The position numbers were made by a program, and so were the translations under genes. Shown here piece by piece: positions 63,484 through 64,000 of a stretch of DNA of 64,000 bases. Each line of letters begins with the position of its first letter. The stretch's first letter is position 1. Source of the DNA: Paenibacillus illinoisensis NBRC 15959 (lineage in GTDB: Bacteria; Bacillota; Bacilli; Paenibacillales; Paenibacillaceae); the NCBI RefSeq assembly GCF_004000925.1, contig NZ_BIME01000002.1, positions 715,820 to 779,819 of the forward strand, written 5' to 3'. Under the pieces are notes generated by a model. The model saw only the letters and a program-made list of their open reading frames with translations. It made no database searches and was not told the origin of the DNA.

Positions 63484-63612
63484 CGTATCACATACTGTGG
63501 TAAATCGAAGAAGGTCCATTAAGCTAACGGGAAACGTTAGCTTAATACAACTAAGAAAGCAGCGGATCAACATGATCAGCTGCTTTTGTTTAACTAACGG
63601 GCAGGTTAGCGT
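63484..63612. repeat. TAACGGG repeat, short-payload type (best copy)
   Basis: The conserved lead CGTATCACATACTGTGGTAA (63484-63503) is followed by a left end with a perfect 12-bp stem, ATTAAGCTAACG (63518-63529) with CGTTAGCTTAAT (63535-63546). Then come the central hairpin AAGCAGC-GATCA...TGATC-GCTGCTT with T run, and the right end AACTAACGGGCAGGTTAG (63592-63609). Confidence 0.88.
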
Positions 63613-63701
63613 AACGAGTGTAGGTTCAGTCATTTACAACAAACGGAACATATATCCTAATAATAGTGGTACTAATTTTCTAACTATGGACGGCTTTTAA
63701 C

Positions 63702-64000
63702 TTGACTCAAAACGGGATTGTATTGGTTGTGAGTTTTTCGATAATACATGAAGATAAGCTGCTTATGATCAAAGAAAACACAAGACTACTGTTAAGAATA
63801 CATGGAACTTCCCGTCAGGGAGAATCGAATATCATGAAGATATTCTAGAGGCGGCACGTCGAGAAGCCAAGGAAGAAACCGGGTACGATGTTAAACTTAC
63901 AGCCACCACAGGCGTTTACAATTTCATGAGTAGTACAAATCATCAGGTTATTTTATTTCATTTTATTGGTGAAATCATCGGTGGTTCTCTTCAGTTAGAT
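63702..64000 (+). pseudogene. Nudix hydrolase, frameshifted and cut by the window edge
   Basis: One frame from a TTG at 63702 gives VLVVSFSIIHEDKLLMIKEN. From about 63775 another frame gives TTVKNTWNFPSGRIEYHEDI and EAARREAKEETGYDVKLTA, a complete Nudix box (G-x5-E-x7-REAKEETG). The two halves join naturally as one Nudix protein with a single-base shift, so this is a broken gene or a sequencing error. It follows a TAACGGG right end by about 90 bases. The 3' end lies outside the window. Confidence 0.75.

Noticed and set aside
35421..63612. Integron with attC sites
   Set aside because: The cassette-like layout is suggestive, but no tyrosine recombinase gene is visible and the end motifs do not show a full attC R/L box pattern. 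I keep it only as an analogy.
1..64000. CRISPR array, prophage or tRNA/rRNA genes
   Set aside because: No regularly spaced direct repeats, phage structural genes, or tRNA/rRNA signatures were found on reading both strands.

Overview
The window looks like a chromosomal segment of a Paenibacillus-type, endospore-forming, polysaccharide-degrading Firmicute. The reasons are strong AGGAGG-type ribosome binding sites, LplB/YtcP-type permeases with large lipoprotein binding proteins, YesM/YesN two-component pairs, secreted multi-domain glycosidases, a YheC/D spore-coat ATP-grasp protein, and many TetR, HxlR, MerR, AraC and LacI regulators next to single oxidoreductases. No rRNA, tRNA, CRISPR array or intact phage or transposase gene was seen.

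Layout. (1) 1-11.7 kb is a glucan region: the 3' part of a GH87 alpha-1,3-glucanase, an HxlR/ABM-monooxygenase pair, an internally deleted SDR, then a lipoprotein + YesM kinase + YesN regulator set followed by a secreted GH16 beta-glucanase. (2) 11.8-18.4 kb is a patchwork of small genes (ASCH, DUF4386/AraC, TetR plus TauD-type dioxygenase) and decayed fragments (effector-binding, Dabb, TetR, aldo/keto reductase). (3) 18.4-23.9 kb is an arabinan-type locus: GntR/LacI-hybrid regulator, ABC sugar importer and GH43. (4) 24-43 kb is a mosaic of detox or stress modules, each with its own regulator: DinB, DUF1348/TetR, YhgE-type membrane protein/TetR, a two-component flavin monooxygenase/TetR, GNAT, quinone reductase/HTH and OYE/MerR. 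It also holds ManC with a DUF6492 glycosyltransferase, YheC/D, and the kbl-tdh threonine degradation operon. (5) 43.5-60.5 kb is a dedicated fructan locus: LacI regulator, two permeases, a binding lipoprotein, an intracellular GH32, a LamG-GH32, a 1565-residue secreted GH32 with repeated binding modules, a GH172 (DUF2961) enzyme and a GH32-like enzyme. (6) 60.5-64 kb is another accessory patch: LacI remnant, RHH protein, SDR/TetR pair with a 48-bp perfect palindrome, and a frameshifted Nudix gene at the edge.

The main unexplained structure is a modular repeat family spread through the accessory intergenic regions. The units have TAACGGG-containing end motifs and one of at least two inner payloads: a short AAGCAGC-type hairpin/terminator, or a longer unit with a GTCGCTA/TAGCGGC terminator plus a GGTACAAG...CTTGTACC hairpin. 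Copies lie next to single-gene cargo (GNAT, RHH, Nudix), and several broken genes end exactly at their edges. Several regulators carry clear operator palindromes, and the fructan LacI has at least three near-identical 15-bp sites.
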